Shown here piece after piece: positions 8,944-18,546 of a DNA stretch of 64,000 nucleotides. The stretch comes from Enterobacteriaceae bacterium RIT693 (GTDB taxonomy: Bacteria; Pseudomonadota; Gammaproteobacteria; Enterobacterales; Enterobacteriaceae), in contig WJYK01000005.1 in the NCBI GenBank assembly GCA_009668225.1, positions 248,001 through 312,000 of the forward strand, written 5' to 3'. A model generated the notes under the pieces. The model was not told where the DNA came from. It did no database searches and saw only the letters and a program-made list of their open reading frames with translations. Position 1 is the stretch's first letter, and every line of letters starts with the position of its first letter. The translations under genes were made by a program, and so were the position numbers.

Positions 8944-9468
8944 TTATTGAATATCTATCTGGATCACAGCCGTTGCATAGAAATTACCTGCGTCGACTGT
9001 TTCACCTTTCTTTTTTACAAGTAACGCATCCAGATTAATAACGCCAGAAGCAACATCAAAATTTTCTGCATGATCTAACGCCAGTTCCTTGCCGTCCTTA
9101 AATAGTTTCACACCCAAATTATCAACGTCGTTAACCTTTATAATTGTTTTGTTGCCCGCATCAAAATCTGCGACGGTACCCCCCAGCGTAAACGTGAATA
9201 TGCGTCCGTTGGCAATGGCATTGGGTTCGCAAACGACGTCAAGGCTAAAGTTTTTAAGATATTCACCAGCTTCTATTTTCGATTGGTTAACCTGGCCAAA
9301 TGACACTGTTTTTTCATCACCACCGTTTATTTCACAAGGCGGATCTTCCAGAATTTCACCCGTAACGATAACTTCTGTTGTCGTTCCTTCAATGGCGTTA
9401 ATAGAAAAAGCATAGCTAACATGCAGGCAAGGAAGCAGCACCATAAGTGCCAAATATTTATTACGCAT
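8944..9468 (-). CDS. Minor fimbrial subunit
   Basis: The product is 174 residues from the ATG at 9468 (MRNKYLALMVLLPCLHVSYA), which gives a classical signal peptide and leaves 20 bases after the upstream chaperone stop. A longer frame to 9525 would overlap that gene and bury the signal sequence. The mature protein has the pilin hallmarks: VTGEILEDPPCEINGG with the first Cys, KTVSFGQV, a second Cys in LDVVCEP, and the C-terminal FYATAVIQIDI strand with alternating residues and aromatic. Such subunits are secreted by Sec and assembled by the chaperone and usher encoded just upstream. It may act as an adaptor or terminator subunit. Confidence 0.85.
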   Translation of the reverse strand: MRNKYLALMVLLPCLHVSYAFSINAIEGTTTEVIVTGEILEDPPCEINGGDEKTVSFGQVNQSKIEAGEYLKNFSLDVVCEPNAIANGRIFTFTLGGTVADFDAGNKTIIKVNDVDNLGVKLFKDGKELALDHAENFDVASGVINLDALLVKKKGETVDAGNFYATAVIQIDIQ

Positions 9469-9488
9469 ATAAAGTCCGTTTATACAGA

Positions 9489-10220
9489 TTATCGTTTTGG
9501 TATAATGATATCTTCTATCTGGCATATATCTTTTCGGCAGGAAAAAGATAGCGTTCTTGGGCTGCCATAATCATTTATTGCGGTTAGTAATATTTTTTCC
9601 ACAGCTTCACTACCTTGGTGTTTTAACGTGTAGCTTCCTTTAGGTGGCACCATGAACGGTGGTATTTTTACCTTCTCTTTCAGCTCCAGTCCGGTAATCG
9701 ACAGGTAGTAAGACGTTGGATTATTAATTTCATAACCACGGGCGGACTTGACCAGGGTGACCGCCTTCATGCCGGGCACGGTATCATCCGCTTTTGTGAC
9801 TTTCAGCGATTTTGGGCGCCAAAAGACCTTTATCCTTGTCTGAATAGCCAGGGTAAGCACGTTTTCTTTGTGACTTTTTTGCGGAATTTCCCGCAGATTA
9901 AAGTAAAAAACGCTTTCGCGGTCTTTAGGGAGGTTCATCGCCTTCGCCAACTGCTGGAGCCTGAAGATGCTGTATTGACCGGCTTCAATTCTTTGCACCG
10001 GCGGCACCACCATAAACTGGTCAATCAGCTGGCCATCAGCGTCCTCGACCCAGCCCTGAGCAAGATAAGGGTCTGATTCGCTTTTGTTGGTAACCCGAAG
10101 CGAAACTGCATTTTGTTCTTCATTAATAATGAGTCTTGTACGATCAAGCGATAAAGCTGCATTGGCATCAGACACAACACCATTTAAAATGACCAACATA
10201 AAGATATATACAAATTTCAT
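9489..10220 (-). CDS. Periplasmic fimbrial chaperone (PapD family), second of two
   Basis: The product is 243 residues. The signal peptide (MKFVYIFMLVILNGVVSDANA) is followed by the N-terminal chaperone Ig fold starting LSLDRTRLIINEEQNAVSLR. The family signature NLPKDRESVFYFNLREIP, which includes the G1-strand/donor region context, lies near residue 98-115. A C-terminal domain follows (VTLVKSARGYEINNPTSYYL). PapD-type chaperones bind pilin subunits in the periplasm and deliver them to the usher. It starts 10 bases after the stop of another chaperone gene. Two chaperones in one operon suggest division of labour between major and minor or adhesive subunits. Confidence 0.9.
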   Translation of the reverse strand: MKFVYIFMLVILNGVVSDANAALSLDRTRLIINEEQNAVSLRVTNKSESDPYLAQGWVEDADGQLIDQFMVVPPVQRIEAGQYSIFRLQQLAKAMNLPKDRESVFYFNLREIPQKSHKENVLTLAIQTRIKVFWRPKSLKVTKADDTVPGMKAVTLVKSARGYEINNPTSYYLSITGLELKEKVKIPPFMVPPKGSYTLKHQGSEAVEKILLTAINDYGSPRTLSFSCRKDICQIEDIIIPKR

Positions 10221-10230
10221 TTTGTATCCC

Positions 10231-10956
10231 TTATTCTTTTAGCTCTGGGCGGCATTCATTGCTGTTGCAAAGTAAATTGAACGGCATCTTTGAACCAAAA
10301 TCATTAACAATGGTGATTTTCCCTAATGTCTCTGTTTTGATATCGGCCAGCTCTTCGCTAAACGGGGGCAGTGTTATGGCTTTTATTATTTTTTTTCCAT
10401 TTTTGTCATTGAAGCTAATGATGTTGAGATAAAAAGCAGAGGCATTTGTCAACTGATATCGATTAATGCCAACTTTATGAATTGTTAATTTGTCCATGTG
10501 GAAGTTTACTTCGTCATCCTCGAGTGCTTCCGGGCGATAAAATAGCTTAACTTTAGTTTGTAGGGCCAACTGCATAACATTTTCTGTTGAGCTGACGGTT
10601 GGAATTTCAAGTACGCTAAAGTAGTACATACTTTCTCTGTCTTTCGGCAGATTTTTTTCCAACGCTGTTGGGCTTACTCGAATAAAAGAGTAAGTTTCAG
10701 GTTCAATGCGCTGTACCATCGGTGTGGCAATAAGCGGCACTGATGCACTGTTATCTTGCTTATCCGCGACCCAGGCCTTCGCCAGGTAGGGGCGAGTATG
10801 ATTATCGTTTCTTATGCGGATGGACAAATTATTGTCGCCTTCGTGATATATCACTCTATTTCGGTCAACGGCAATCGCCGCGCGCGCCTGCTGGTAGTTC
10901 ATCACGGCAATAATAAAGAGGAGTAAAAAAGTATTTAGGTTGATTTTCTTCATCAT
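10231..10956 (-). CDS. Periplasmic fimbrial chaperone (PapD family), first of two
   Basis: The product is 241 residues. A signal peptide ends near NYQQARA, then AIAVDRNRVIYHEGDNNLSI begins the mature Ig-like domain. The chaperone signature NLPKDRESMYYFSVLEIP is present near residue 100. The C-terminus ends in NLLCNSNECRPELKE with a probable disulphide, as in its paralogue at 9489-10220 (SFSCRKDICQIEDI). The gene starts 26 bases after the usher stop. It folds and caps pilins in the periplasm. Two adjacent Met codons occur at the start; the first is taken here. Confidence 0.9.
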   Translation of the reverse strand: MMKKINLNTFLLLFIIAVMNYQQARAAIAVDRNRVIYHEGDNNLSIRIRNDNHTRPYLAKAWVADKQDNSASVPLIATPMVQRIEPETYSFIRVSPTALEKNLPKDRESMYYFSVLEIPTVSSTENVMQLALQTKVKLFYRPEALEDDEVNFHMDKLTIHKVGINRYQLTNASAFYLNIISFNDKNGKKIIKAITLPPFSEELADIKTETLGKITIVNDFGSKMPFNLLCNSNECRPELKE

Positions 10957-10982
10957 AAAAATTATCTATTCATTCACTTGGG

Positions 10983-13430
10983 TTATTCTTCGCACGGAAG
11001 AAGTAACATATTTTGTGGGTTGATATATTCCGGCAATGCGATTTTGCACTGCGCGTTCCCATTCCATTTTGCCGTCAATGCCTGGTGGGTATTAATGCCT
11101 GATAGCCAGGTCAGTCCGTTGTCACCCACAATGCCCAATTCGACACCGTTTTTGTTCAGCACGGTCGCGCCAAAGGGCACGGGGTTGCCATCTTTGAGGC
11201 GCAGCGTTGCGGCGAGCTTAAGCCCCTTAATCACGTTTATTTTCTTGAAACCAATGGCGCCATTTGTCAAAACTTGTTCTGCCACTGGAGAGCCAATAAC
11301 TTCTATATCCTCAGGTAAGCGGGTGACATCAACCTCACTTCTTACTCGTGAATAGCTGGTAACACCGGCCTGTACGGCAATACCCATGCCGTTTGTGACC
11401 AGGTTTTTTCCCAGCGGAACATCGGCGATGCCATCGGTGTCGATCATCACACGCGTTGATCCGCGGTTACCTGATGGGTGCATGGCGATGCCTTTTGTCG
11501 TGGCTGTAATCCCCCCGTTTATGTTCAGGCCTGCGGAGGTATAATTGTCTTCTTTCCAGTTAATGTTGGCTGACATATTTGCCAGTGAGCCATTGTGGTA
11601 ATAGAAACCGTTTAATAGATTTTTGGCACCATTATTGTTTGGTTTGTCGATGCCGGTTTGTAAGCGGTAGCTATCGCCATTGTGAAGCTGCTGGTACCAG
11701 CCGGCGACCTGGTTAATATTATTTTTCGATATACTGTTGCTATAGCTGACTGTGCCATTACCCAGTGGAATGCTCAGGTTGAGGTACACCATGTCATCCT
11801 GGCTGCGGTAATAGTTGTTTCTTACGGCCGACAGGCTAAAAGTAATATTTTTCCATTCATGAAAATCAATATATTTGCTGAGGTTTAACGAGTAGCTGTC
11901 ATTATTTCCCCCGGCCCAATAGGTCTTGTGCAAAAAACTGGCGCTCAGCGACATTTTTTGTTCGCTGAAGTTTTTCGTTAGGCTCACGCTGTACTGGCTA
12001 CGATCCCGACGGCTGTCATCCCAGTCATTTTCTTTGTTTATATAGTCTGACATGCTGAAAAAATCGGAGTCCGAATACTGAATCCCAGAAACCGTGAACG
12101 TGCTGTTTAACTCTTCAAAGTTTTTATAATATTTAAGTCGGTATGACTCGCCCTTGTAGCTGTTGTTTTTGAAGGTTGATTCTGCATGTGTAACATCAGC
12201 GGATACCACACCTGCAACGCCTAAGCTTCTGGCTACGCCAAGTGCCGCACTTTTATAAGATCCAGAGAGTATGGCACCCGCATATGCGGACCACTCTCCC
12301 GACAGGCCCCGGGACATTTCTGAGGTCACAAACAGGTCACCGCTGACATGGCGATGTCGATCTTCCGGCCTGCCTAAAGCCAGTTTGTACTGTGTTTGCC
12401 CCGGCCTTGTCAGATAGGGCAGTGACGACGCCATGACCTGGTAATGCTGCGTGGACCCGTCCTGTTCTTTGATATCCACATCCAGCAAGCCCGACGTAGA
12501 CGTGCTCAGTTCCTGAATAGTGAATGGGCCTGCCGCGACAACCGTCTCATAGAGCACTCGCCCCTGCTGGCTCACGGTGACGGTTGCGTTGGTACGGGCG
12601 ATGCCGTTGACTTCCGGGGCGTAGCCACGCAAAGCTGGCGGGAGCTGCTTTTGGTCGCTAGCCAGCGACACGCCGCTATAGCGCCATGAGTCAAAAATAT
12701 CTGAGGTAAGATTACTTTCACCCAGCGTCAATTCAGACTGAATATCCGGTAATGCCCGGTACGCGTAAAAACGATCCCAGTCAAAATTTTGCTGGGTGCT
12801 TCCTTGATGGCCAGTTAAATGGCTATAGTTTCCCTGGTAGTCGCCCCTGAAGCGCCAGGCACCGGCGTTGAAGCCGAGAGTCCCGTTTGTGCTGGTCGTT
12901 TGAGACTGTGAGCTACCGCGGTTTTTCCCGGTATTGAGGCTCATGTTGTAATCTAAAATCATCCCGTTCAGGCCATTGTCCCAGTAAGCCTGCGGTAGCC
13001 AGTTTGCGTCGTGGTACTCAAGCATTTGAGGCGAGATGGAGATATAGAGCGATTCTTTGGAAAGATCGCCTTTAACCACGGCACCTTTCAGCGCGTCAAG
13101 GCTGTAGCAACCGTCAAGCTGATGACTTAAAACCAGATCTTTATATTCTTTTCGTAGCCCCAGTTTTTCGACAAGCTCTCTGGTAATACATGCTTCAGTA
13201 TTATCTTTTGCGGTAATAAATTTAATTACTGTACTTTCGGATAGAATGTTTTTATTTAAATAAATATCGAATGAATAAGTGCCCGGCATGATAAATCCAG
13301 CATTAGAAAACATTGAAAAATCAATATTATTCTTATCATTGGCATTTAACAGATCGGTATTGAACTCCACGGCACTTGCGTCAATGCAGAAGAATGCCAA
13401 AGAGAGGACCAGGATATTGTTTTTTTTCAT
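10983..13430 (-). CDS. Outer-membrane fimbrial usher
   Basis: The product is 815 residues with a signal peptide (MKKNNILVLSLAFFCIDASA). The N-terminal chaperone-binding domain (VEFNTDLLNANDKNNIDFSM, FIMPGTYSFDIYLN) is followed by the 24-strand barrel region with the family motif RGYAPEVNGIARTNATVTV at about residues 265-285. The plug and C-terminal domains end in a Cys pair (AQCKIALPEYI ... LLLPCEE). Ushers form the outer-membrane pore that recruits chaperone-subunit complexes and polymerises the fimbria. The gene lies between the major pilin and the two chaperones, the usual order for this kind of operon. No frame disruption is seen. Confidence 0.95.
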   Translation of the reverse strand: MKKNNILVLSLAFFCIDASAVEFNTDLLNANDKNNIDFSMFSNAGFIMPGTYSFDIYLNKNILSESTVIKFITAKDNTEACITRELVEKLGLRKEYKDLVLSHQLDGCYSLDALKGAVVKGDLSKESLYISISPQMLEYHDANWLPQAYWDNGLNGMILDYNMSLNTGKNRGSSQSQTTSTNGTLGFNAGAWRFRGDYQGNYSHLTGHQGSTQQNFDWDRFYAYRALPDIQSELTLGESNLTSDIFDSWRYSGVSLASDQKQLPPALRGYAPEVNGIARTNATVTVSQQGRVLYETVVAAGPFTIQELSTSTSGLLDVDIKEQDGSTQHYQVMASSLPYLTRPGQTQYKLALGRPEDRHRHVSGDLFVTSEMSRGLSGEWSAYAGAILSGSYKSAALGVARSLGVAGVVSADVTHAESTFKNNSYKGESYRLKYYKNFEELNSTFTVSGIQYSDSDFFSMSDYINKENDWDDSRRDRSQYSVSLTKNFSEQKMSLSASFLHKTYWAGGNNDSYSLNLSKYIDFHEWKNITFSLSAVRNNYYRSQDDMVYLNLSIPLGNGTVSYSNSISKNNINQVAGWYQQLHNGDSYRLQTGIDKPNNNGAKNLLNGFYYHNGSLANMSANINWKEDNYTSAGLNINGGITATTKGIAMHPSGNRGSTRVMIDTDGIADVPLGKNLVTNGMGIAVQAGVTSYSRVRSEVDVTRLPEDIEVIGSPVAEQVLTNGAIGFKKINVIKGLKLAATLRLKDGNPVPFGATVLNKNGVELGIVGDNGLTWLSGINTHQALTAKWNGNAQCKIALPEYINPQNMLLLPCEE

Positions 13431-13478
13431 TAGGATTTATTCAAAAGGCATTCCCTGCAATGCAGGGAATGCTTATTA

Positions 13479-14021
13479 TTACTCGTATGCTAAAGTGAAG
13501 TTTGTAATTGCGACAAAATCACCCGTCGTGATTGCTGATGTATTAGGCAGTTTCTCAAGGTAAGCGTTATAGTTCAGGGTATTTCTACCTGCGGTAATGG
13601 AGTGAGCATTAGCCGGTGTTGCACCCCATTTAACGGAGGTGTTCTGCCAGTCAACCATGGTCACGCCAACACCATCAACGCCGGAAACATTCAGGTAGGT
13701 TTCGTCAGTCACCTGCTGGCCGCTAAAGGTTACTTTTACAGAGTCATCATCGCCGTTGCCTGAAAGCGTACAGTCTTTCAGCTCAATGATGACTTCTTCA
13801 GGACCAGATTTAGCACCTGTGCTATTTAGAAAAGCTGAAGATACCTGACCGAAGTTAACTTCCTGAGTCGTTTTATCCGGGTCAATTGAACATGGGGCCT
13901 CAATAATGCTACCAATGAAACGAATTTGCCCCTCACCCTTTATCGCATTGGCGGCCATTGCGCCAGTCGATGCCATAAAAAGACCAACCATTGATGAAAC
14001 CATTAATTTTTTATAAGCCAT
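13479..14021 (-). CDS. Major fimbrial subunit (type 1-like pilin)
   Basis: The product is 180 residues with a signal peptide (MAYKKLMVSSMVGLFMASTGAMA) and a good AGGAGA ribosome site. Mature features are those of FimA/MrpA-type pilins: GEGQIRFIGSIIEAPCSIDP with the first Cys, VNFGQVSSAFL, LKDCTLS with the second Cys, and the terminal beta-strand GDFVAITNFTLAYE. It is the first gene of the operon, with a long AT-rich leader upstream (14022-14455), as expected for the most highly expressed subunit. A 48-base gap separates it from the usher. Confidence 0.93.
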   Translation of the reverse strand: MAYKKLMVSSMVGLFMASTGAMAANAIKGEGQIRFIGSIIEAPCSIDPDKTTQEVNFGQVSSAFLNSTGAKSGPEEVIIELKDCTLSGNGDDDSVKVTFSGQQVTDETYLNVSGVDGVGVTMVDWQNTSVKWGATPANAHSITAGRNTLNYNAYLEKLPNTSAITTGDFVAITNFTLAYE

Positions 14022-14455
14022 TACTATTCTCCTTGTGCCTATTTATTTTTATAGGACGCAATATCCAATTACGTCCCGGCACTGATAGTAATTATTTTTT
14101 GTAGTCTATTGAGGGGGAATGTCTGATGTTGAGGTTTTTTAGTTTCTAACTTCAAGTTTTGTGATTTTGCTTGCGCTTTATCGATATTTTATTTTTTGTT
14201 TTGGTTGTTTTTTGGAGTAAAATTCCATTAATTTTGGTGGTCGCGATTGATTGATTTGGTATTTTATACTTTGCTATATCAGTAAATAATCAATTAAGTT
14301 ACATAACCGGATCGCGAAATACTGATAATTAGTTATTTCATTCACAATAGGGGAGAATTTTCAGGGCGAATATTCCGAATAGGAAATTTAACTTCCGGGT
14401 GGGCGCAATAGGCTGGCAGTATTTGGGATTTAATATCTTGATCTTGAATATAAAA
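14022..14455 (-). promoter_or_regulatory. Fimbrial operon leader/promoter region, no gene
   Basis: This stretch of about 430 AT-rich bases lies between the pilin start and the gor terminator. It contains poly-T/A tracts such as TATTTTATTTTTTGTTTTGG that are typical of H-NS-bound fimbrial promoters. ACTGATA occurs twice (14081 and 14321). I found no matched long inverted repeats that would suggest an invertible switch, and no recombinase gene is nearby. Confidence 0.4.
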
Positions 14456-14478
14456 AAGGCCAGAAAGAATCTGGCCTT
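14456..14478 (-). terminator. Rho-independent terminator of gor
   Basis: AAGGCCAGA/TCTGGCCTT forms a 9-bp perfect stem with a 5-base loop, 46 bases downstream of the gor stop. On the minus strand it runs into TTTTTT (14452-14457), so it is a strong terminator for gor reading toward the fimbrial leader. Confidence 0.85.
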
Positions 14479-14523
14479 ATTGTTATTGCGCCGAATAAAT
14501 GGGGCAGCGGAAGTTTTTCCGCA

Positions 14524-15876
14524 TTAACGCATGGTGACAAACTCTTCCGCCGCGGTCGGGTGGATAGCCACGGTGTTGTCGAAGTCTTTCTTGGTCGCGC
14601 CCATTTTCAGCGCCACGGCGAAGCCCTGCAGGATTTCATCCATGCCGAAGCCGATGCCGTGAATCCCGACGATTTTCTCGTCCGGGCCCGCGCAGACCAG
14701 CTTCATGCGGCACGGCTGGCGGTGAGAGGTCACGGCGGTGTACATGGCGGTGAAGGAGGATTTGTAGGCCTTCACGTTGTCGTCGCCGTACTGCTCGCGC
14801 GCCTGTGGTTCGGTCAGGCCCACGGTGCCGATTGGCGGGTGGCTGAACACCACGGTTGGCACGTTGCTGTAGTCCAGGTGCTCGTCCGGTTTGTTGTTAA
14901 ACAGGCGCTCGGACAGGCGACGGCCGGCGGCGACCGCGACAGGCGTCAGCTCAACCGCACCGGTGTTATCGCCTACCGCATAGATGCCAGCCACGTTGGT
15001 ATTCTGGAACTTATCGACCTTGATATAGCCCTTTTCGTCCAGCTCGACGCCGGTGACCTGCAGGTTGAAGTTGTCGTTAGCCGGTTCGCGGCCAATTGCC
15101 CAAATCAGGGTATCGACGGTTTCAGAGCGGCCATCTTCCAGCTCCAGCGTCAGGCTGCCGTCGGCGTTTTTCACTACCGCTTTCGGAATCGCGTTGGTGT
15201 GCAGGGTCGGGCCTTCTGCTTCAATCACTTCCAGCAGCGTTTCAACGATCAGCGGATCGAAGGTACGCAGCGGCGCATGTTTGCGCACGAACAGGTGCGT
15301 TTCTGAGCCCAGCGCGTTAATCACGCCCGCGATTTCCACCGCGATATAGCCCGCACCGACCACCGCCACGCGTTTTGGCAGGCCCGGAAGCTCGAAGAAG
15401 CCGTCGGAATCGATGCCGTATTCTGCACCAGGGATGTTCGGATGGCTTGGACGACCGCCGGTGGCGATCAGAATATGGTCTGCGGTGATGGTTTCGCCGT
15501 TAACTTCCACGGTGTGCGCATCCACAAACTTCGCAAAGCCGCGAATCACGTCAACTTTATTCTTGCCCAATACGTTGTCGTAAGAGGTGTGAATGCGGTC
15601 GATATAGGCGGTACGGCTGGCGATAAGCTTGTCCCAGTCGAAGTGGTTCAGCGTGGTGTCAAAGCCGTAGTCCGGGCCGTAGTTGTGAATCGCTTCGGCG
15701 ATTTGCGCCGCATGCCACATCACTTTTTTAGGCACGCAGCCGACGTTGACGCAGGTGCCGCCCAGATCTTTCGCCTCAATCAGTGCGCATTTCTGCCCAT
15801 ACATTGCCGCACGGTTAATCGAGGCGATACCGCCGCTGCCGCCGCCAATGGCGAGGTAGTCATAATGTTTGGTCAT
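14524..15876 (-). CDS. gor: Glutathione reductase
   Basis: The product is 450 residues, the length of the E. coli enzyme. It reduces glutathione disulphide with NADPH, using FAD and a redox disulphide, in the cytoplasm. The N-terminal FAD dinucleotide-binding motif is IGGGSGG (residues 10-16), the redox pair is C42/C47 in [13 protein letters not shown], and the second nucleotide motif is [12 protein letters not shown] near residue 175. TPVAVAAGR and the C-terminal active-site His motif AIHPTAAEE belong to the dimer interface. AAGGGA precedes the ATG. The gor-rlmJ-prlC order is the conserved enterobacterial arrangement. Confidence 0.98.
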   Translation of the reverse strand: MTKHYDYLAIGGGSGGIASINRAAMYGQKCALIEAKDLGGTCVNVGCVPKKVMWHAAQIAEAIHNYGPDYGFDTTLNHFDWDKLIASRTAYIDRIHTSYDNVLGKNKVDVIRGFAKFVDAHTVEVNGETITADHILIATGGRPSHPNIPGAEYGIDSDGFFELPGLPKRVAVVGAGYIAVEIAGVINALGSETHLFVRKHAPLRTFDPLIVETLLEVIEAEGPTLHTNAIPKAVVKNADGSLTLELEDGRSETVDTLIWAIGREPANDNFNLQVTGVELDEKGYIKVDKFQNTNVAGIYAVGDNTGAVELTPVAVAAGRRLSERLFNNKPDEHLDYSNVPTVVFSHPPIGTVGLTEPQAREQYGDDNVKAYKSSFTAMYTAVTSHRQPCRMKLVCAGPDEKIVGIHGIGFGMDEILQGFAVALKMGATKKDFDNTVAIHPTAAEEFVTMR

Positions 15877-15960
15877 GATGTTTCCCTTTTGAGTCGAAAA
15901 TTAGGCGCGATTGTAGCGCGCCGGGGTAAAGGTTCTACCGATTACTGCGATAGCCACGTC

Positions 15961-16067
15961 ATACTTCAAGCTGCAGCGGTGTTGGCTGCACTCCTGAACC
16001 CCAGTCACTTACTTTAGTAAGCTCCTGGGGATTCACTCCCTTGCCGCCTGGCTGCAACTCGAATTAT
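15961..16067. repeat. ERIC-type intergenic repeat
   Basis: The core contains the conserved central inverted repeat of ERIC elements: CCAGTCACTTACT followed by AGTAAGCTCCTGGGGATTCA. The outer ends are imperfect inverted repeats (ATACTTCAAGCTGCAGC near 15961 and GCTGCAACTCGAATTAT at 16051-16067). It lies between the start of gor and the stop of rlmJ, both on the minus strand, and contains no gene. Confidence 0.8.
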
Positions 16068-16083
16068 CTAGTGGCCTGCTCTC

Positions 16084-16926
16084 TTATTCAGGCACAATCC
16101 AGCTCAACGTGGTCGAGCCGGTGCCCGTTGGCACCAGCTTTTTGTGCAGCCACGGCAGCACGTTGGTCATCTGCTGCTCCAGCTTCCACGGCGGGTTAAT
16201 CACGATCATGCCGGACGCCGTCATGCCGCGCTGGTCGCTATCCGGGCGAACCGCCAGCTCGATCTGCAGGATGCGGCGGATGCCCGTCTCTTCCAGGTCG
16301 CGGATCATACGTTTGATTTGCTGGCGCAGCACCACCGGGTACCACAGCGCGTAGGTGCCTGTCGCAAAACGCTTATAACCTTCGGCAATCCCTTTCACCA
16401 CGTCCTGGTAGTCGGTTTTGATCTCATACGGTGGGTCGATGAGGATCAGGCCACGGCGGGAAACCGGCGGCAGCTTCGCTTTCAGCTGCTGGTAGCCGTC
16501 GGCACGCTCAACGCGGGCGCGATCGTCTTTCTGGAACTCAGAACGCAGCAGCGGGAAGTCGGACGGATGCAGTTCGGTGAGCTGCAGGCTGTCCTGCTCG
16601 CGCAGCAGGTGGCGGGCAATCAGCGGAGAGCCTGGGTAATAACGCAGGTTGCCGCTGCGGTTCAGATGCTGCACCGCGCCAATATAGGCTTCCAGCTCTG
16701 CAGGCAAATCGTCCTGCTGCCAGATGCGCGCGATACCTTCCAGATACTCGCCTGTACGCTCCGCATGTTCGCTGCTCAGCTGGTAACGACCGGCGCCTGC
16801 GTGGGTGTCGAGATAGAGAAACGGTTTCTCCTTCTCTTTAAGCGATTCAATAATCAGGCTTTGAACGGTATGTTTTAGTACGTCGGCATGGTTACCGGCG
16901 TGAAAGCTGTGGCGATAGCTGAGCAT
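16084..16926 (-). CDS. rlmJ: 23S rRNA (adenine-N6)-methyltransferase RlmJ
   Basis: The product is 280 residues, as in E. coli YhiR/RlmJ, which methylates A2030 of 23S rRNA. The sequence opens MLSYRHSFHAGNHADVLKHT, the family hallmark. The N6-adenine methyltransferase motif IV appears as LILIDPPYEIK near residue 165. The position between gor and prlC matches the E. coli order. It is divergent from the acid phosphatase gene across a 195-base gap. Confidence 0.97.
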   Translation of the reverse strand: MLSYRHSFHAGNHADVLKHTVQSLIIESLKEKEKPFLYLDTHAGAGRYQLSSEHAERTGEYLEGIARIWQQDDLPAELEAYIGAVQHLNRSGNLRYYPGSPLIARHLLREQDSLQLTELHPSDFPLLRSEFQKDDRARVERADGYQQLKAKLPPVSRRGLILIDPPYEIKTDYQDVVKGIAEGYKRFATGTYALWYPVVLRQQIKRMIRDLEETGIRRILQIELAVRPDSDQRGMTASGMIVINPPWKLEQQMTNVLPWLHKKLVPTGTGSTTLSWIVPE

Positions 16927-17121
16927 GAGGGATGGTGTTCCACGAATAAGAAAACAAATTTCCCACAGTTTACCGCAGATTGCGGCGGATTACCGCCCAG
17001 GCGCGGCGCTGTTTCAATCGGGCCGAAAAGGTTTCAAAACATAAATGTGTCATAAAAGCGTCAAATTCCCAGGATAGCGTCGCAGCCAGGCAAGGTAATC
17101 GTTTGAATAAAAGGAAAAATA

Positions 17122-18393
17122 ATGAAACTCCGTATTTCGATGCTGGCAGCAGCGCTGGCGGTGGCTATGCCCGCCCTGGCGAAGGATGTGTCTCTCCCTC
17201 AGGCCGCGGCGATAGCCAATACCGTGACGCCGGCAAACAGCAGCCAGGCGTTTGATGATCTTGAAACGCAGTCCCTGGCGGCGCTGCGCACTGCCCTGAA
17301 AGGCGATGCGGATAAACTGACCCGCGACCAGCTGGATAAAGCGAAGCAAAGCAAAAAGCTGGCGGATACCGCCTGGCTGAAGGCGAGCGGCTATGACTTC
17401 CAGACCAAAGCCAACCAGAAAGCGGGCATTGAGCTGCTTTCCGCGTTCAGCAAGCTGCCGGACTCCGTGATTAAGCAGAACCTTGAAACGGTCACCAACA
17501 TCAACCTGAATGCCGTACAGACTTCACGCCATCAGGCGCTGGCGGATGCCGAGGGCATCAACCATCTTTACTTCCTGAGCGATGCGATGGGGCCGCGCCT
17601 GGGCAAAGCCTTCCTGGCCGCCTATGACAAAGGCGAGCTGAGCAAGGCCGCGGCGCTGATTAAGGCCTCCGAGGTCAGCACCAGTGCGGCGAAGAAACAC
17701 TTCAATAACCCGCGTCCATTCCTGATCCAGGGCAACACGATCCATCTCGTGCCGGATGATGTGGTGATTAAAGATAACAAAGCGTACACCGCAGACGGCG
17801 GTTCCTTCCCGAGTGGCCACACCAACACAGGTTACACCGACGCGCTGCTGATGGCCGAAATGGTGCCGGAGCGTTTTGAGGCCCTGGTTGAACGCGGCGC
17901 ACGCTACGGTTACTCGCGCATTGTGCTGGGCGTGCATTACCCGCTGGACGTAATGGGCTCTCGCATGGTGGCGCAGCGCAACGTGGCTAACTACCTGAAC
18001 GACCCGAAATACCGCGCGTTGTTTAACGAAGCTCGCGATCAGCTGCGTACCGCGCTGGAGAAAGAGTGTGGTACCACTTTGGCTGAATGTGCGAAATCTT
18101 CCGTGAAAGACGATCCGTACCGTGCGCCAGCGATGAAAGAACTTTACCGCTTCACCATGACCTACGACCTGCCGCAGCAGAAGGGCGAGAAGCAAGCCCT
18201 GCAAGTGCCGCAAGGGGCGGAAGTCCTGCTGGAAGCCGCGCTGCCTAAGCTTTCCGCCGCACAGCGCCGTGACCTGATGGTGAAAACCGCGCTGCCTGCG
18301 GGCTACCCGCTTTCCGGCACGACGGCAGACCAGCAGTTCTGGCAGCGCCTGAATCTGCCAGCGGCCTACGCAATGGCCGTGAAATCCCACTGA
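17122..18393 (+). CDS. Secreted acid phosphatase, PAP2/class A non-specific family
   Basis: The product is 423 residues with a Sec signal peptide (MKLRISMLAAALAVAMPALA) and AAGGAA before the ATG. The three-part phosphatase signature is complete: K-x6-RP (KKHFNNPRPF), PSGH (SFPSGHTN) and SR-x5-H-x3-D (SRIVLGVHYPLD), between about residues 190 and 280. The catalytic His residues lie in the last two blocks. It is much longer than PhoN-type class A enzymes (about 250 residues), having an extra N-terminal alpha-helical part and a C-terminal extension. It should hydrolyse phosphomonoesters in the periplasm; the substrate is unknown. It is inserted between rlmJ and prlC, which are adjacent in E. coli. 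Confidence 0.9.
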   Translation: MKLRISMLAAALAVAMPALAKDVSLPQAAAIANTVTPANSSQAFDDLETQSLAALRTALKGDADKLTRDQLDKAKQSKKLADTAWLKASGYDFQTKANQKAGIELLSAFSKLPDSVIKQNLETVTNINLNAVQTSRHQALADAEGINHLYFLSDAMGPRLGKAFLAAYDKGELSKAAALIKASEVSTSAAKKHFNNPRPFLIQGNTIHLVPDDVVIKDNKAYTADGGSFPSGHTNTGYTDALLMAEMVPERFEALVERGARYGYSRIVLGVHYPLDVMGSRMVAQRNVANYLNDPKYRALFNEARDQLRTALEKECGTTLAECAKSSVKDDPYRAPAMKELYRFTMTYDLPQQKGEKQALQVPQGAEVLLEAALPKLSAAQRRDLMVKTALPAGYPLSGTTADQQFWQRLNLPAAYAMAVKSH

Positions 18394-18546
18394 TTCACCT
18401 TTCGGGGCGGCGCCTGCTGCCCCTTTTCCTGACAAGCCCAGCGCAACGTCCGGGATTGAAATTCGCTACACTTAACCCCATGCTAGACTCCATGCACAAA
18501 GCGCCGCTTGAGCGCTTCTCTCTCCCTTTTAATCAGGAACGCGCTT

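Noticed and set aside
14022-14455. Possible fim-type invertible promoter switch
   Set aside because: Only short repeats (ACTGATA) were found, in direct and not inverted orientation, and no recombinase gene is near.
14560-15306. 248-codon open frame on the plus strand
   Set aside because: It is antisense to gor, with a composition typical of a shadow frame.
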